A DNA stretch of 64,000 nucleotides, from contig OY978530.1 of assembly GCA_963854835.1 (NCBI GenBank), forward strand, positions 27,680,637 to 27,744,636, read 5' to 3'. Numbering within the stretch: the first letter of the stretch is position 1; every line of letters starts with the position of its first letter. This DNA comes from Megamerina dolium. Taxonomy: Eukaryota; Arthropoda; Insecta; Diptera; Megamerinidae. The translations under genes and the position numbers were made by a program. The notes under the pieces were generated by a model that was not told the origin of the DNA, searched no databases, and was given only the letters and a program-made list of their open reading frames with translations. Positions 1 through 11,045 of this stretch are shown piece after piece.

Positions 1-854
1 GACTGCGATTACAGACAGGAACGGTTGATTAGGACAATACGTATGACATATAAGTAACCTTCCTTCAATTTGTTTTTTGACCAAGCGACACACGTTTCTA
101 TTGCTTAAACAATCAGACATAGAGGACATAGTGGGTTGAAGTCCCACACTGCTTTAAGGCTTTCGATGCTTTCCCTTCTTTAAAAAAAAACTGCTTTCTA
201 ATGGGAGATATTGAGCTTTAATGAAAATTTCATTTCGTTATTACTTCGTTAATTTTAGAGCTTCATACTTCAAATGGAAAAATCTTATGGTGCTTTAGTT
301 CTTTGATTAGAGAATCAGAGGAACTGAATTAAATTTTTTTAAGAGTTAGTGCAACGTCAAAGTCATATGTTGTATGAAGGAATTATATTGAGCAAGCATT
401 TTAAAAAGTAGGACAATCACCAACTGTGCAATGATAAAAAACCGTTTTGGCGGTTCTAAAAGGGTTAAGAAAAAACATTTTTCTTTTGTCCCCAGAACGT
501 TTCAACATAATATTTTAAACTAGTCAGTGTGTTGCCAGTTCAGCCTTTTTGAAGCTAGAACCATCTTCTTTTTTTGTCTTTTAGCTTGAAATTTAGAACT
601 TAGCTTCGTGGCTTTTTTCTAGCCTTGTCTTATTTTCTAATTAGCTTTTATAAGGACAATTCTCCACAATATAGTAGCACTAAATTATTGTATAAATTTA
701 ATGCAACGCCGTGTGACAAAGCAAGCAGAATTTTTTTTGGGAATTACCATTTGGCAGCAGCACGTTTGGGCCAATATATTTGGCTCAATTACACTACTTT
801 ACAATTAATTATTTTTAAAAAAATACCAAAAAAATCAGGTATATATATTCATCA
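1..854. other. AT-rich DNA without recognisable gene
   Basis: No protein family, RNA gene or repeat is recognised. A 90-codon open frame at 625-897 is AT-rich, low in complexity and resembles nothing known to me; I treat it as chance. The stretch ends where the 5' LTR of a gypsy element begins. Confidence 0.6.
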
Positions 855-963
855 TGTTATATACTGTATATTTTTAATAATAGTTAGTAGCATATGACTC
901 AATGTAGCATACCAAGAATATGAATAAAAAGGAACAATGACTAGCAGTAGTTTCTTTCTAACA
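855..963 (+). repeat. 5' LTR of gypsy element A (internally deleted)
   Basis: Begins TGTTATATACTGTATA and ends CTAACA (TG...CA). It aligns with 6646-6796 but lacks about 42 bp in the middle, just before TAGTTTCTTTCTAACA. Internal sequence follows directly with TTTGGCGAAGAGGAT, a plausible primer-binding region. Confidence 0.85.
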
Positions 964-965
964 AT

Positions 966-1164
966 TTGGCGAAGAGGATTGCGAAGTCCAGTTCTTTGAA
1001 TTATAAGAAAATGCCTGATACAGAAAATAATGGAAATACTGCTGCAACTACAACAGTGACCACATTTATGTTCGATGCCTTTGACCGGAAAACCACAACA
1101 TGGAGTCGTTTGAAACTGCGTTCAAAATTTACAATGCAGATTTGGGAAATCAACTACTTTTACT
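966..1164 (+). pseudogene. gypsy A gag, N-terminal fragment
   Basis: The likely start is the ATG at 1011. The first ~25 codons are in frame and contain the gag-like motif FDRKTTTWSR; a small indel then shifts the frame before the next stretch. The fragment stops at 1151-1164, the first copy of a 14-bp target-site duplication made by an RTE insertion. The next part of gag lies inverted at 2218-2604, and its frame would continue across the duplicated 14 bp. Confidence 0.75.
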
Positions 1165-1529
1165 TACTTACTTATGTGGCCATAACAACCGAATATCGAT
1201 TTAGGCCGAATATAATATGCTTCGCCAGCCATCTCTGTTCTTCGCCAGTTAGAAATTCCAAGCGCCGTCAGGTTCTCCAGTACTTGGTCTTTCCACCGGA
1301 GGTTAGGTTTTCCTCTTCTGCGTCGTCCTACAGCGGGCTCCGAATATAACACCTTCCTAGCTGGAGCGTGTTCTTCCATTCGCTCGACATGACCTAGCCA
1401 GCTTAACCGCTGGCTAGGTCATGCAAATAGGTCCAAAGGTTTTTAGTAGGACTTTTCTCTGGAAAACTCCAAGCATCCGAGGTGGAAATTGTCCAGGCTT
1501 CAGCGCCATATGTTAGGACATATGGCGCT
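1160..1529 (-). mobile_element. RTE LINE 3' fragment, left arm of an inverted repeat
   Basis: This is the 3' end of the RTE ORF and 3' UTR in antisense, with the (TAAG)n tail at 1160-1170. It is nearly identical to the reverse complement of ~4070-4428, including a private lesion: about 105 bp of the RTE ORF are replaced by a 15-bp inverted copy of the following sequence, forming a perfect hairpin at 1388-1423. At the 5' breakpoint (1502-1529) there is a second perfect hairpin, with 11-bp arms and a 6-nt loop. Confidence 0.9.
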
Positions 1530-1889
1530 TGTACAGATCGAATAGAGCGAGAAAACAAGTCGCCTTCCTGCAGATACCGAGCAGAAAAACTAGGAAGGGG
1601 GTACTGTAGCATACATGGTCAACATTTTTTTATTTTATTCAAATTTTAAATGCTTTTCTATATTTGTATTATTCACCATACATTGTTTTACTTTAGTTGC
1701 TACTAATTTTGATTATTACAATTAACTGTTCAATTCCGCTATTCTCTTTTCATATTCTACATATTTTTTCTATTTGCTCATTTGTATGATCAAGAAGCAT
1801 AAGCATTAAATTACATAGCAATAAAATATAGTCTCATATTTTTTATCATCACGACAACATCTTTTTATTTAATACTTTTCGCTCACCAG
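1530..1889. other. AT-rich spacer inside gypsy A
   Basis: About 90 bp of GC-richer sequence (1530-1620) reads in frame with the RTE fragment on the minus strand but does not match the intact RTE copy. The rest is AT-rich with no coding resemblance. Its origin is unknown. Confidence 0.5.
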
Positions 1890-2217
1890 CCACATATATA
1901 TGTGGCACCTAAAGCCCCGAAGGGCTCATTGGCCGAGCTTTTCTTCTATTACTGTTGTGCGTGTTAAATTTTGGACAGTATTAGAAGCCGGTTCCGAACG
2001 GTAGAACTCTTGTGACATCACTTTTTCAGAGCTTTGTCACAGAGTTTAGAAGCTTTATTTGTTACTATCGGAAGAATTGCCAATTGCGTGCCGACAGGTG
2101 GGTACCGTTCGAAAGAAAAATATTTTTGATATTAAATTTGTTATGCATCAGCCGGGGATTGAACCACGACCTACAGATCAGAAAGCCAACACACTAACCA
2201 CTGAGCTACGGCACCCA
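1890..2217 (-). mobile_element. tRNA-derived SINE, copy 1
   Basis: Read on the minus strand this starts with a tRNA-like head: A box TAGCTCAGTGG and B box GGTTCAATCCC, about 33 bp apart. A ~250-bp body follows, with conserved blocks such as GTGATGTCACAAG and GGTTCCGAACGG, ending GTGCCACATATATATG. It is inserted in gypsy gag immediately after the codons for AYEMAE. It is the same family as the copies at 17577, 32445, 42303 and 58041, and more distantly 35308. Confidence 0.9.
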
Positions 2218-2604
2218 CTCAGCCATTTCGTATGCCTTTGCTAAATTTATTGCCTTAGTCAATGTTAAGGATTTTTCTTGAAGCAAACGACTTTGCATTT
2301 TCCGGCTGCTTAACCTAAAAACGAATTGGTTACGCAGGGCGGTGTCTAAAAACGTACCTAATCCACATAGAGCGGACAATCTACGTAGTGCAACCAAGTA
2401 ATCAGCACATGATGCGTCTTCCTTCTGCTTTCGAAGGTGAAAACGGTAGCTTTCCAATATTTCATTGCCTTCAGGATGGAAATATTCTTCCAACGCAGCA
2501 ACAATTTCTGTGTACAGCATATCTTCCGGAGCTTTTGGTAACACCTTGTCACAGAGGATATCATATGTAGAAGCTCCCATAAAATGAAGTAGTAAAAGTA
2601 GTTG
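2218..2604 (-). pseudogene. gypsy A gag, middle fragment, inverted
   Basis: An open stretch on the minus strand encodes a retrotransposon gag segment with motifs MGASTYDILCDKV, EEYFHPEGNEILESYRFHLR and SLTLTKAINLAKAYEMAE. It is the continuation of the gag that begins at 1011 but points the opposite way. Its N-terminal edge (2591-2604) is the reverse complement of 1151-1164, so the two 14-mers are the target-site duplication of the RTE insertion. The SINE cuts off its C-terminal side. Confidence 0.85.
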
Positions 2605-4428
2605 TATTTTTATATTATAAACTCCTTAACAGCTCGCGTTGAACCTGCACCTGTACAGAGAGAAAAGGAGTGCAGAGAGACGTCTTTTCAGGCGCAAGAA
2701 AAGAGAACAAGAAAGACGCGAGTGTGAGGAGATAGAGATGTGACAAGAATGAGACTCGAAAATTCTTTGAAAAGATCAAGCGCCTAAGTGGAGGTTTAAA
2801 TCCCGGAGCCTTGTCTTGTCGTGATGGAAATGGGAATCTGGTTACAGATGTCCAGAGTGTACTGAGCCTATGGAGGGAAAACTTCTCCGCGTTACTGAAT
2901 GGCGATGTTACGAACAATTCCGCCAGTGGAGAGGATTGCCCGATAACCCCGATTACAGATGATGGTGTTGATGTTCCACCACCCGACTATGACGAGGTTG
3001 AAACGGCCATTTTAAGGCTGAAGAACAACAAAGCTGCAGGTGCTGATGGCGTGCTTGCCGAGTTGTTTAAGACCGGAGGCGATGAGCTGCTCACCCGCAT
3101 GCACCAGCTCATAAGCAGAATATGGTCGGATAAAAGCATGCTTGATGATTAGAGGCTCAGTGTTCTCTGTCCTGTACATAAAAAATGAGACCCCACAATC
3201 TGCGCCAACTACCGTGGAATAAGTCTCCTAAGCATCGCATACAAGGTCCTATCAAGCGTATTGTGTGAAAGATTGAAGCCCATGGTCAACAACCTGATTG
3301 GACCTTATCACTGTAGCTTCAGACCTGGTAAATCTACCATCGACCAAATTTTCACACTGCGCCAAATCCTGGAGAAGACCCAAGAAAAACAGATCGACAC
3401 ACACCACCTATTTGTTGATTATAAAGCCGCTTTCGACAGTCCGGTAAGGGATTACCTCTACGCAACAATGTTTGAGTTCGGTATTCCTGCAAAGTTCATT
3501 CGACTTTGTAGAATGCCACTGCATAACTCACGTTGTGCAGTGAAAATTGGGAAGGACCTCTCCGCACCGTTTAATACCGAACGGGGTTTCAGACAAGGTG
3601 ATTCGTTATCGTGAGACTTCTTCAATCTTATTATGGAGAAAATAATACGAGCTGCTGATCTACGACATAATGGCACTATCTTCAACAAAAGTGTCATGCT
3701 GTTAGCGTATGCCGACGATATTGACATAATCGGCATGAACACGCGAGCACTCAGTGCAGCATTCTCATAGTTAGAAAGAGAGTCGCGTCGGATGGGTCTT
3801 ACGGTGAAGGAGGGCAAGACGAAGTATCTAGTGTCAACAAACAAAGAGTTCCGGCGTCTTGGACAGCACGTCACTGTTGACAACTACGCTTTTGAAGTAG
3901 TAAGGGACTTTGTCTATCTTGGAACCAGCAGTAATGACGTCAGCCGAGAGATATTGCGAAGGATCACTCTTGCAAACAGGTGCTACTTTAGGCTAAGTAA
4001 GCAATTGAGAAGTCGAGCTCTCTCTCGAAGAACTAAAACTACACTCTACAAGTCTCTCATCATGCCTGTCCTAACATATGGCGCTGAAGCCTGGACAATT
4101 TCCACCTCGGATGCTTGGAGTTTTCCAGAGAAAAGTCCTTCTAAAAACCTTTGGACCTATTTGCATGACCTAGCCAGCGGTTAAGCTGGCTAGGTCATGT
4201 CGAGCGAATGGAAGAACACGCTCCAGCTAGGAAGGTGTTATATTCGGAGCCCGCTGTAGGACGACGCAGAAGAGGAAAACCTAACCTCCGGTGGAAAGAC
4301 CAAGTACTGGAGAACCTGACGGCGCTTGGAATTTCTAACTGGCGAAGAACAGAGATGGCTGGCGAAGCATATTATATTCGGCCTAAATCGATATTCGGTT
4401 GTTATGGCCACATAAGTAAGTAAGTAAG
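2605..4428 (+). mobile_element. RTE LINE, 5'-truncated with 5' inversion
   Basis: Covers the RT domain and C-terminus of the RTE ORF (compare 61,240-63,120), including YRGISLLSIAYKVLS, DYKAAFD and [11 protein letters not shown]. It has several stops and frameshifts (for example TAG at 3151 and TGA near 3613). At 2622-2650 the first ~29 nt of the retained sequence are present as their reverse complement, joined to the direct sequence; this is the signature of twin priming. From ~4070 to 4428 it is the right arm of the inverted repeat with 1160-1529, with the same hairpin lesion at 4164-4199. It ends in (TAAG)n. Confidence 0.9.
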
Positions 4429-4800
4429 ATCTGCCGGATGTAACCGTATTTTTAGACGACATAAAAATCACAGTGAGAAATGATGAAATACATTTACAAC
4501 GCATGTAAAGAGGTTCTACGGAGGCTAAATGAGTACAATATGCGCGTCAACTTGAAGAAGTCCGAATTTTTGCAAGACCAAAGCGAATATTGTGGCTACG
4601 AAATTGATAAAAGCGGCATTCGCAAGATACTCAGCAAAATGTTTGCAATATTACAGATAAAACAACCGACTACCAAGTACGAATTACGAGATGTACGAGC
4701 TGGTCTGGGTCTGGTCTAGTTTACCCACTGAACATGCTATTACGTAAAAACATGCCATTTAAATTTGATGCAGGTGCGTTGAGGCTTTCAAAAAAATAAA
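4429..4800 (+). pseudogene. gypsy A reverse transcriptase, palm to connection
   Basis: Translates as the RT palm with the catalytic motif VFLDDIKI (FLDD) just after the RTE tail, then NMRVNLKKSEF and CGYEIDKSGI, and the connection region LYPLNMLLRKN in degraded form. A frameshift near 4500 and stops around 4719 break it. The N-terminal half of RT and the protease are absent, lost at the junction with the RTE copy. Confidence 0.85.
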
Positions 4801-5055
4801 AACTTTGATGCAGTCGGATACCATCTTAACACACTATGATCCAAAATTAACTTTAGTATTGGCAGTGAACGCAAGCCCTATTGGGGTTGGTGCAATTTTA
4901 AGTCACACGTTTGCAGATGGCAGCGAAAGGCAAATACAGTTTGCGTCACAAACGTTAAATGCAGTGCAGCAAAAATACAGCCAGGTGGACAGAGAGGCCT
5001 ATGCTATTATTTTCGGTGTAAAGAAATTTTACCAATATATTTTCGGTTGAAAATT
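4780..5055 (+). pseudogene. gypsy A RNase H
   Basis: Shows the RNase H core: ILTHYDPKLTLVLAVNASP (the usual catalytic Asp of the first strand appears as Asn), GAILSH, FASQTLN and QVDREAYAIIFGVKKFYQYIFG. A stop at 5048-5050 separates it from the integrase frame; family members normally read LRGRKFTL-like sequence there. Confidence 0.8.
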
Positions 5056-6606
5056 CACGTTAGTGATCGACAACAGGATAATAGCTCAAATTTTCTCAAC
5101 GCAACAAGGCTTACCGACGTTATCGGCTACATGGATGCAGCACTATGCAATATACTTAGAATCATTTAACTACGACATACGAGTTAAGAAAAGTCAATAC
5201 AACGCTAATGCTGACGCTTTATCGTGGTTGCCTACTTCGGACACGTATGAAGCTTTCGAAAAAGTTGACGTAGTCGAGATGGAGTTTATCCGCAACTTTC
5301 CAGTTAAAGTCGATTGTTTATCCGAAGCCACAGGCAAGGATGGTGAAGTTGCTAATTTACTCGAATGCTTGAAACACGGAAGATTTTGCGAACCAAATGA
5401 CCGATTCGGCATACCACAAGCTGAATTCGCGTTACAAAAAGGATGTCTGTTACGAGGCATTCGTGTCTACATACCTAAGAGGCTACAAGACAGAGTTTTG
5501 AAGGAACTACATACTGGACACTTTGGTATGGCAAAAATGAAAATGCTAACACGCGCCTATTGCTGGTGGCAACGTATCGACGACGACATCGAAAATCTTG
5601 TTTCCAACTGCGCGGCCTGCCAAAGTACGAGACCAAACCCTAGGTTGGTTTCAGTCCACCCATGGTTGCCTCCATATAAAATATTTGAGAGAGTACACGT
5701 TGATTACGCTGGGCCGGTGTGCGGCAAATATCTATTTGTACTGGTTGATGCTTGAAGCAAATGGCCGGTTGTAAAAGTGGTGAACAACATGACCACTGAG
5801 ACAATAATACAATAATGCAGAGACATTTTTTCGACATATGGCATACCCCGCGTCATGGGCAGTGACCATGGAACACAATTCAACTCCGAAAAATTCCATT
5901 CTTTCCTGAAGTCGAATGGCATTGTGTACAAGGAAGGCTCTCCTTACCACCCAGCTACTAATGGACAGGCTGAAAGATTTATTCAAACAATAAAAAGCAA
6001 ACTCAAAGCCTCTGGGTCGGGACCGCAAACCTTAAATCGCGAATTGGCAAAAATACGACTTGGGCACAGACATGCGATACATCCGACTACTAAAAAAGTC
6101 CTGCTATGATGATGTTCGGACGACAAATTTCAACAGGTCTGGAATCACGAAATGTGCTGATCAAGCAATTTAAGGTGAGTGAGCGTGTCGCCGTACATGA
6201 CTACTTAATAAGCAATAAATGGCAGGTCGCTAAAATTACTGCTGTTTTGGGTGCCTTACACTACGAAACAAAGCTCGACGATGGTCGTATCTGGAAACGC
6301 CACGTTGACCAGATTCGAAAAGTTGGAGAAGACCTAAACCGCAAAATGGTTATCGAAGTATTGTCACCAGATGAAACTGAGAGTGCTGATTCGGTTATAA
6401 AGAACTTACCAGAACAACAACAGACTTTACATACAACTGATTCAACAGGAATCGAAAAAGCTCAACAGGAACAACAACAAACGCCTCAGCCGATAAAATC
6501 CGTTGGCATTGACGTGAAATGTTCAAGTTGTCCTCGAAGACCACCGCAGCGACTGCAATATGAGAAGGTAGAAAAAAAAAACAATCAAAAAGTATTAATG
6601 GAATAA
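5056..6606 (+). pseudogene. gypsy A integrase, broken
   Basis: The first frame (5063-5755) carries the RNase H tail (SFNYDIRVKKSQYNANADALS) and the zinc-binding HHCC domain (H...H in HTGHFGMAKMKML, C..C in CAACQ), then DYAGPV of the catalytic core. A TGA at 5753 and a frameshift near 5812 interrupt the core. The second frame (5855-6109) holds SDHGTQF and the E-containing HPATNGQAERFIQTIK. The third (6106-6606) is the C-terminal domain with WQVAKI, GALHYETKLDDGRIWKRHVDQIR and a Gln/Thr-rich tail. Confidence 0.85.
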
Positions 6607-6637
6607 ATCATTTACTAGGCAGTTTGAATATAAGCCT

Positions 6638-6645
6638 GGGAGAGA
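6638..6645 (+). promoter_or_regulatory. polypurine tract of gypsy A
   Basis: GGGAGAGA lies directly before the 3' LTR (TGTTATATAC), the expected position for plus-strand priming of an LTR retrotransposon. Confidence 0.75.
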
Positions 6646-6796
6646 TGTTATATACTGTATATTTTTAATAATAGTTTGTAGCATATGACTCAATGTCGCG
6701 TACCAAGAATATGCATAAAAAGGAACAATCACTAACAGTCAGTCAGAAAATCAACGCGAGGATATTCACTTCGTTATAGGTAGTTTCTTTCTAACA
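6646..6796 (+). repeat. 3' LTR of gypsy element A
   Basis: 151 bp, TG...CA, matching 855-963 with a ~42-bp segment extra. Few substitutions separate the two LTRs in the shared parts. ATAAAA near 6716 could serve as a TATA-like or poly(A) element. Confidence 0.85.
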
Positions 6797-7156
6797 GATC
6801 ATATTTAGCATTGATCACCTGAGCTCAAAACACATTTTTAAATTTTTTCTATGGTCAGGTTTTTGAGATAACGGTAATTTTTTTTTTGGGTATCATTTTA
6901 ATAAAAAATTTTTGTGGATATACTGTTAAGTGCGATCAACCTTACCTCGGTCGAAAAGCAATTAAAATATACTTTAACTGGCATACATCTTGCAGTGATT
7001 GAGATGAAACTTGCAGAGTTATGGCTGGTCAAAATCAAATTTGCATTTATAAAGTGATTTTTTTATAAGTGGTGGTAAATTTCAGGAATGTTTTATTTAT
7101 TTGAAAACTAAACTACTTAATTTCAGACATTGTGTCCCTAATATATTCTAGAAGGA

Positions 7157-7447
7157 TTGAAAATTGAATTTATGATTATTTTTTTTTTTTTTGTAACACT
7201 GCTGTACTGTGCGATGCTTTGCACTTGCACATGGCATGGCATCTTGCATTTGCTGTTTAGTCAATTGGAGTTTTTCCCCGAAACCCTTGGCTCGAAAAGT
7301 GACACACAGGGAAAAGTGTTCCGTCAAAACATGGAAAAAATAGAAAGACGGTACCAGGGTTTTTGGGATGAAAATATGTTGGATGGTTGTTGATTTCTTC
7401 TAAGAGAAGATTATTTCTGAAAAAAAATGCAGGATTTCATTTTAAAG
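7157..7447 (+). pseudogene. fragment of a multicopy arthropod protein family, function unknown
   Basis: From about 7265 the translation contains FFPETLGSKSD, FRQNMEKIERRYQGFWDENML and, after a stop, LREDYF. I recognise this pattern (FPENLGDVSDEQGERFHQDI...EKRYQGRWD...MLADYCW) as a widespread, uncharacterised arthropod sequence found in many dispersed copies and probably TE-borne. No catalytic motif is visible. The upstream 80 bp are T-rich. A diverged second copy is at 28,760-29,241. DNA at 6797-7156 and 7448-7912 shows nothing further. Confidence 0.5.
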
Positions 7448-7912
7448 TAAGTTGTTCATACAATCGATTTATTGTCGTAATTACTTAAATTAAATTTATT
7501 TAAATATTTACTTAAGTTATCGTGTGAGGTAACCGCTTATACGATGGACAAACAGACGGACGAACGGTCCTAATGACCTTAACTCCCTTATGTTGTTATA
7601 AAGAATCGTTAAATAAACAAAGTTATACCATCATTATGTACTAGTGCGCAAGCGTACACCTCCATATGTGTGCACATACTTACGATATGGAAGTAGAGCG
7701 TATGATAATATTTAAAATATTGAGTGCTACCTAAAAAAACAAAACTTAAAAAAATTTTTTCTGAATTTTACAAAATTTTGCGACGAGTAAAGCACAAAAG
7801 GCGGTCTTTTTAATTTAATGAAATAACAAACTATTAAGTAACTGTTCTCCGTCTAGGGGAACGTAAGATTCTATTTGATTCGTTTTTTGAGCGTTTTCTT
7901 GATTTTAATATG

Positions 7913-8201
<289 letters not shown>

Positions 8202-8202
<1 letters not shown>

Positions 8203-8497
8203 CGGGAGTGACAATATTAAAATAAAAACACCAACCGTATTGTTCGTTATCCAAATTCAAGTGACTTTAATATTCATAGATATTAGCGTCATAGAGCTAT
8301 GACGAATGTAGCATAAAGCATAAAATATAAAATTGATATATAAAGAGAGTGTACATATTTGTTATACATAAGAATAAGAGCATGATATTAAGGTAGGCTT
8401 ACAATGTAAATCCATAATTATGTTATTTCAAATATGAATATGACACAAAGGAAAATCGCGAAACACTTTCTTATGTATGTACGCTCGACCCAACATC
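8202..8497 (-). repeat. probable 3' LTR of BEL/Pao element A
   Basis: On the minus strand the integrase is followed by a purine-rich tract ending GGGGCCGGGA and then TGTTGGGTCGAGCG, a typical BEL/Pao LTR start at 8497. The LTR would run down to the (TA)n tract near 8202. I could not find a matching 5' LTR near 12.4-13.0 kb, so the call rests on position and the TGTTG start only. Confidence 0.45.
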
Positions 8498-8560
8498 CCG
8501 GCCCCGTTGAAAGTATGTTGCAACTTTCAAGATACTGACAACAAGGCTATCTTATGTATG

Positions 8561-9614
8561 GGTCGACGAATTACTCCATTTGTCCTACGGTTACATTAGT
8601 TGATGACTTGGTCCAGTTACAACGCACCTGAAGTTCATTGATATATTCCTGCGACCAGCGACGACAAAGGTGTTGTTTAATCGAGCTTACTCGTCGCCAA
8701 TGTTCTGAATTATTCAACTCTACGACTGGGTTTCCAGGCATTGCGCGCATTGCATCACCAATGAGGAAATGGTCCGGTGTGAGTGCAGCCAGGTCATTCG
8801 GGTCCGACGAGAGTGGGGACAACGGACGAGAGTTTAAAATTGCCTCAACTTCTGCGGTTACAGTGGTTAGTGCTTCGAATGTCAGCCGGGCACTCATTAG
8901 AGTACGGTTCAGCAATCCCTTGACGCTCTTAACAGCTGACTCCCAGAGGCCGCCAAAATGGGGGGCCCAGGGAGGGATGAAACGAAAGTTGATGAACTCA
9001 TTTAAACAATAATATTTGATGGAATGGATCGTTTCTGCCTTGAATAAGAATAGCCTGAGTGCCTCTAATTTGTTGCTGGCTCCTTTGAAGTTGGTAGCAT
9101 TGTCACAAAAGATGTCGGAAGGAAGTCCGCGCCTGGCCACCCAAAGCTTCAAGGCAGCAATGAAAGCGTCGGTTGACAAATCGGAGACCACTTCAATATG
9201 CACTGCCTTTGTTGCAAAACATATAATATTGGCGATATAGCTCTTGTATAGCACCTTGTCACGGATACGTAGGTACGTGTTAACTGGACCACAAAAGTCC
9301 ACACTGCATCTTGAGAATGGTCTCGATGGCGTTAGTCGCTCGACAGGTAGGTGGCCCATTATTTGTCTCTCCAGTTTTGGTCGATAACGGACACAGTGTA
9401 CACACGAACGAAAGACCCGGCGTGCCAATTCTCGTGCATTGACAATCCAGAATCGTAGACGGATTAGACCAACTAGTGCCTTTGGGCCCGTGTGGTAGTT
9501 CCGACGGTGAAGAAACTGTATATACTGCCAAACAAAAGTATCTTTGCCTGGGAGTAAAATCGGATGTTTCTGGGTGTATTGAACATTTGCCAACTCCAAG
9601 CGACCTCCAACCAT
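8561..9614 (-). pseudogene. BEL/Pao A integrase
   Basis: The longest surviving frame (about 347 codons). In order: the zinc-binding domain (HRRNYHTGPKALV, CVHCVRYRP), the DDE core with D in CSVDFCGPV, D in SDIFCDNATNFKGA and E in FGGLWESAVKSVKGLL, then the BEL-type C-terminal part with LTPDHFLIG, HWRRVSSIKQHLCRRW and NWTKSSTNVTVGQ. It cuts and joins element cDNA into chromosomes in intact relatives. The frame upstream is shifted, so no complete pol exists. Confidence 0.9.
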
Positions 9615-10332
9615 GAGTAGCGTAAAACCTCTCTTCCCTTCCTAAGTGCTTGGATGTCATCGGAGAAATGTTTAGTCTGCAAGTTCCAAATGATACAATG
9701 TAATCCAAATGATACAATGTGATCACGTAGTAATTCTTGTGGCGATGAAGAAGATGTATCGAAAGAACACAATTTTCTGCTTATGCTGGTAAAGCGAAGC
9801 ATCCAAGCTGCGATTAGCAAACAACGGCTATGCGAACTGATATTGTAGATAGCTTCGAGTAGATGGTTGGTAACATTAGTAACAGCAAAGGCCGATTTGC
9901 GTTTTTCCGCATCCACAATATTCTGATCAATATCACCTCGCTTGTGTAATAGCCACTCGTTTTGTTGTTGTAGCAAATGCAACACCCATAGGCTCTGATG
10001 GATGCATCACAGAAACCGTGCAACTGAAAGCTTCCAGCATTTGGTTGTAGGCAAAAACGAGGTATCTAGAGCAACTTCAACGGCGAAAGCGATGACAGAA
10101 ATAAAGTCCATGCAGTGTGGATATTATGAGGAACTGACTCATCCCACTGTAATCTTAGTAGCCACAGTTCCTGCAGAATAATTTTTGCTACTATGATGAT
10201 AAGAGACACCAATCCCAATGGATCGAACAGCGAAGAAGCTACTGACAGTATAGAACGTTTAGAGACAACGTTAGATGTCTGCTTCGGCACAAGTGAAAAC
10301 ATAAAAACGTATTCTTGTTGATCCAATCTCAA
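9615..10332 (-). pseudogene. BEL/Pao A RNase H and linker
   Basis: Fragments in shifting frames: SILSVASSLFDPLGLVSLI and LQELWLLRLQWDESVP (post-RT connection, 10,066-10,332), MHGFCDASIRAYGCCIC (RNase H start, the first catalytic Asp in FCDAS), then KSAFAVTNVTNHLLEAIYNISSHSRCL and the linker leading to integrase. Frame changes are needed near 10,030 and 9,640. Confidence 0.8.
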
Positions 10333-10367
10333 GCCCAGAGTGCTGGTTATAGTGTTGTCGTCCAGAT

Positions 10368-11045
10368 TTAGCTCTTTGATGGTGCAATCATTGACAAACT
10401 CTCTGCTGTTTGAATGCCATTTCGGAAGTTCATATCTGCCACAACGAAGTATTTCGGTAACTTCTGCTTTGATTTGACGAAGACTATCAATATTATTTGC
10501 CCACAGATGAAGTCATCTACACAGAAAGATGATTTTATGGCCTCGGCACCGATTTTAAACTTGTATTGATCAGCCAAATATGTCATACTAAGTATGTCAA
10601 GATATGGAGCTGTAGCGGTTCCGTAAGTGACCGTATTTAGTTCAAATGAGCAGAGTGGTTCATTGGGTGTATTTCTCCAGAGTATATACTGAAACTTACG
10701 ATCCTGGTGATCAACAAGAACCTGCCTGAATATTTTAACAATGTCGGCAGTAATTGAATAGCGATATAACCGAAAATGAAGGAGAAGCGTGTATAGCTCG
10801 AGTTGTATGGTTGGCCCAACCATCAACAAGTCGTTTAGTGACTTCTGTGACGTAGTCTGGCAGGAGGCATCGAAGACAACTCGTAACTTCGTTGACGTAT
10901 TGTTCGGTTTAAGTACACAGTGGTGGGGTATATAAAAGTGTGGTGCATTCAATTTAGGCGTACTCACCAAGCTCATATGGCCCAAACGTTCAAACTCTAA
11001 CATGAATTCTGTGTATTGTTGCTTGCCATCTGGTGTGCGGCTCAA
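10368..11045 (-). pseudogene. BEL/Pao A reverse transcriptase
   Basis: Contains the BEL RT signatures YIPHHCVLKPNNTSTKLRVVFDAS, SLNDLLMVGPTIQ, YSITADIVKIFRQVLVD and a catalytic box FCVDDFICG near 10,515 (xVDD, active Asp pair retained). The sequence between DIVKIF and the catalytic box is shortened relative to the family. Frames up- and downstream are broken. Confidence 0.85.

Larger units (their letters stand above)
855..6796 (+). mobile_element. Ty3/gypsy LTR retrotransposon A, rearranged
   Basis: Two short LTRs (855-963 and 6646-6796) bound gag, reverse transcriptase (RT), RNase H and integrase remnants in the usual Ty3/gypsy order. The integrase follows RNase H and has both the zinc-binding and the DDE portions. 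Short LTRs and the gag style recall Mag/K02A2.6-like lineages; that placement is tentative. The inside is broken by an RTE LINE, a SINE and an inversion (1151-4428), and the protease and the N-terminal half of RT are missing. No clean target-site duplication is visible: the 4 bp before the 5' LTR (ATCA) occur one base away from the 3' LTR end. The element is dead. Confidence 0.85.
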
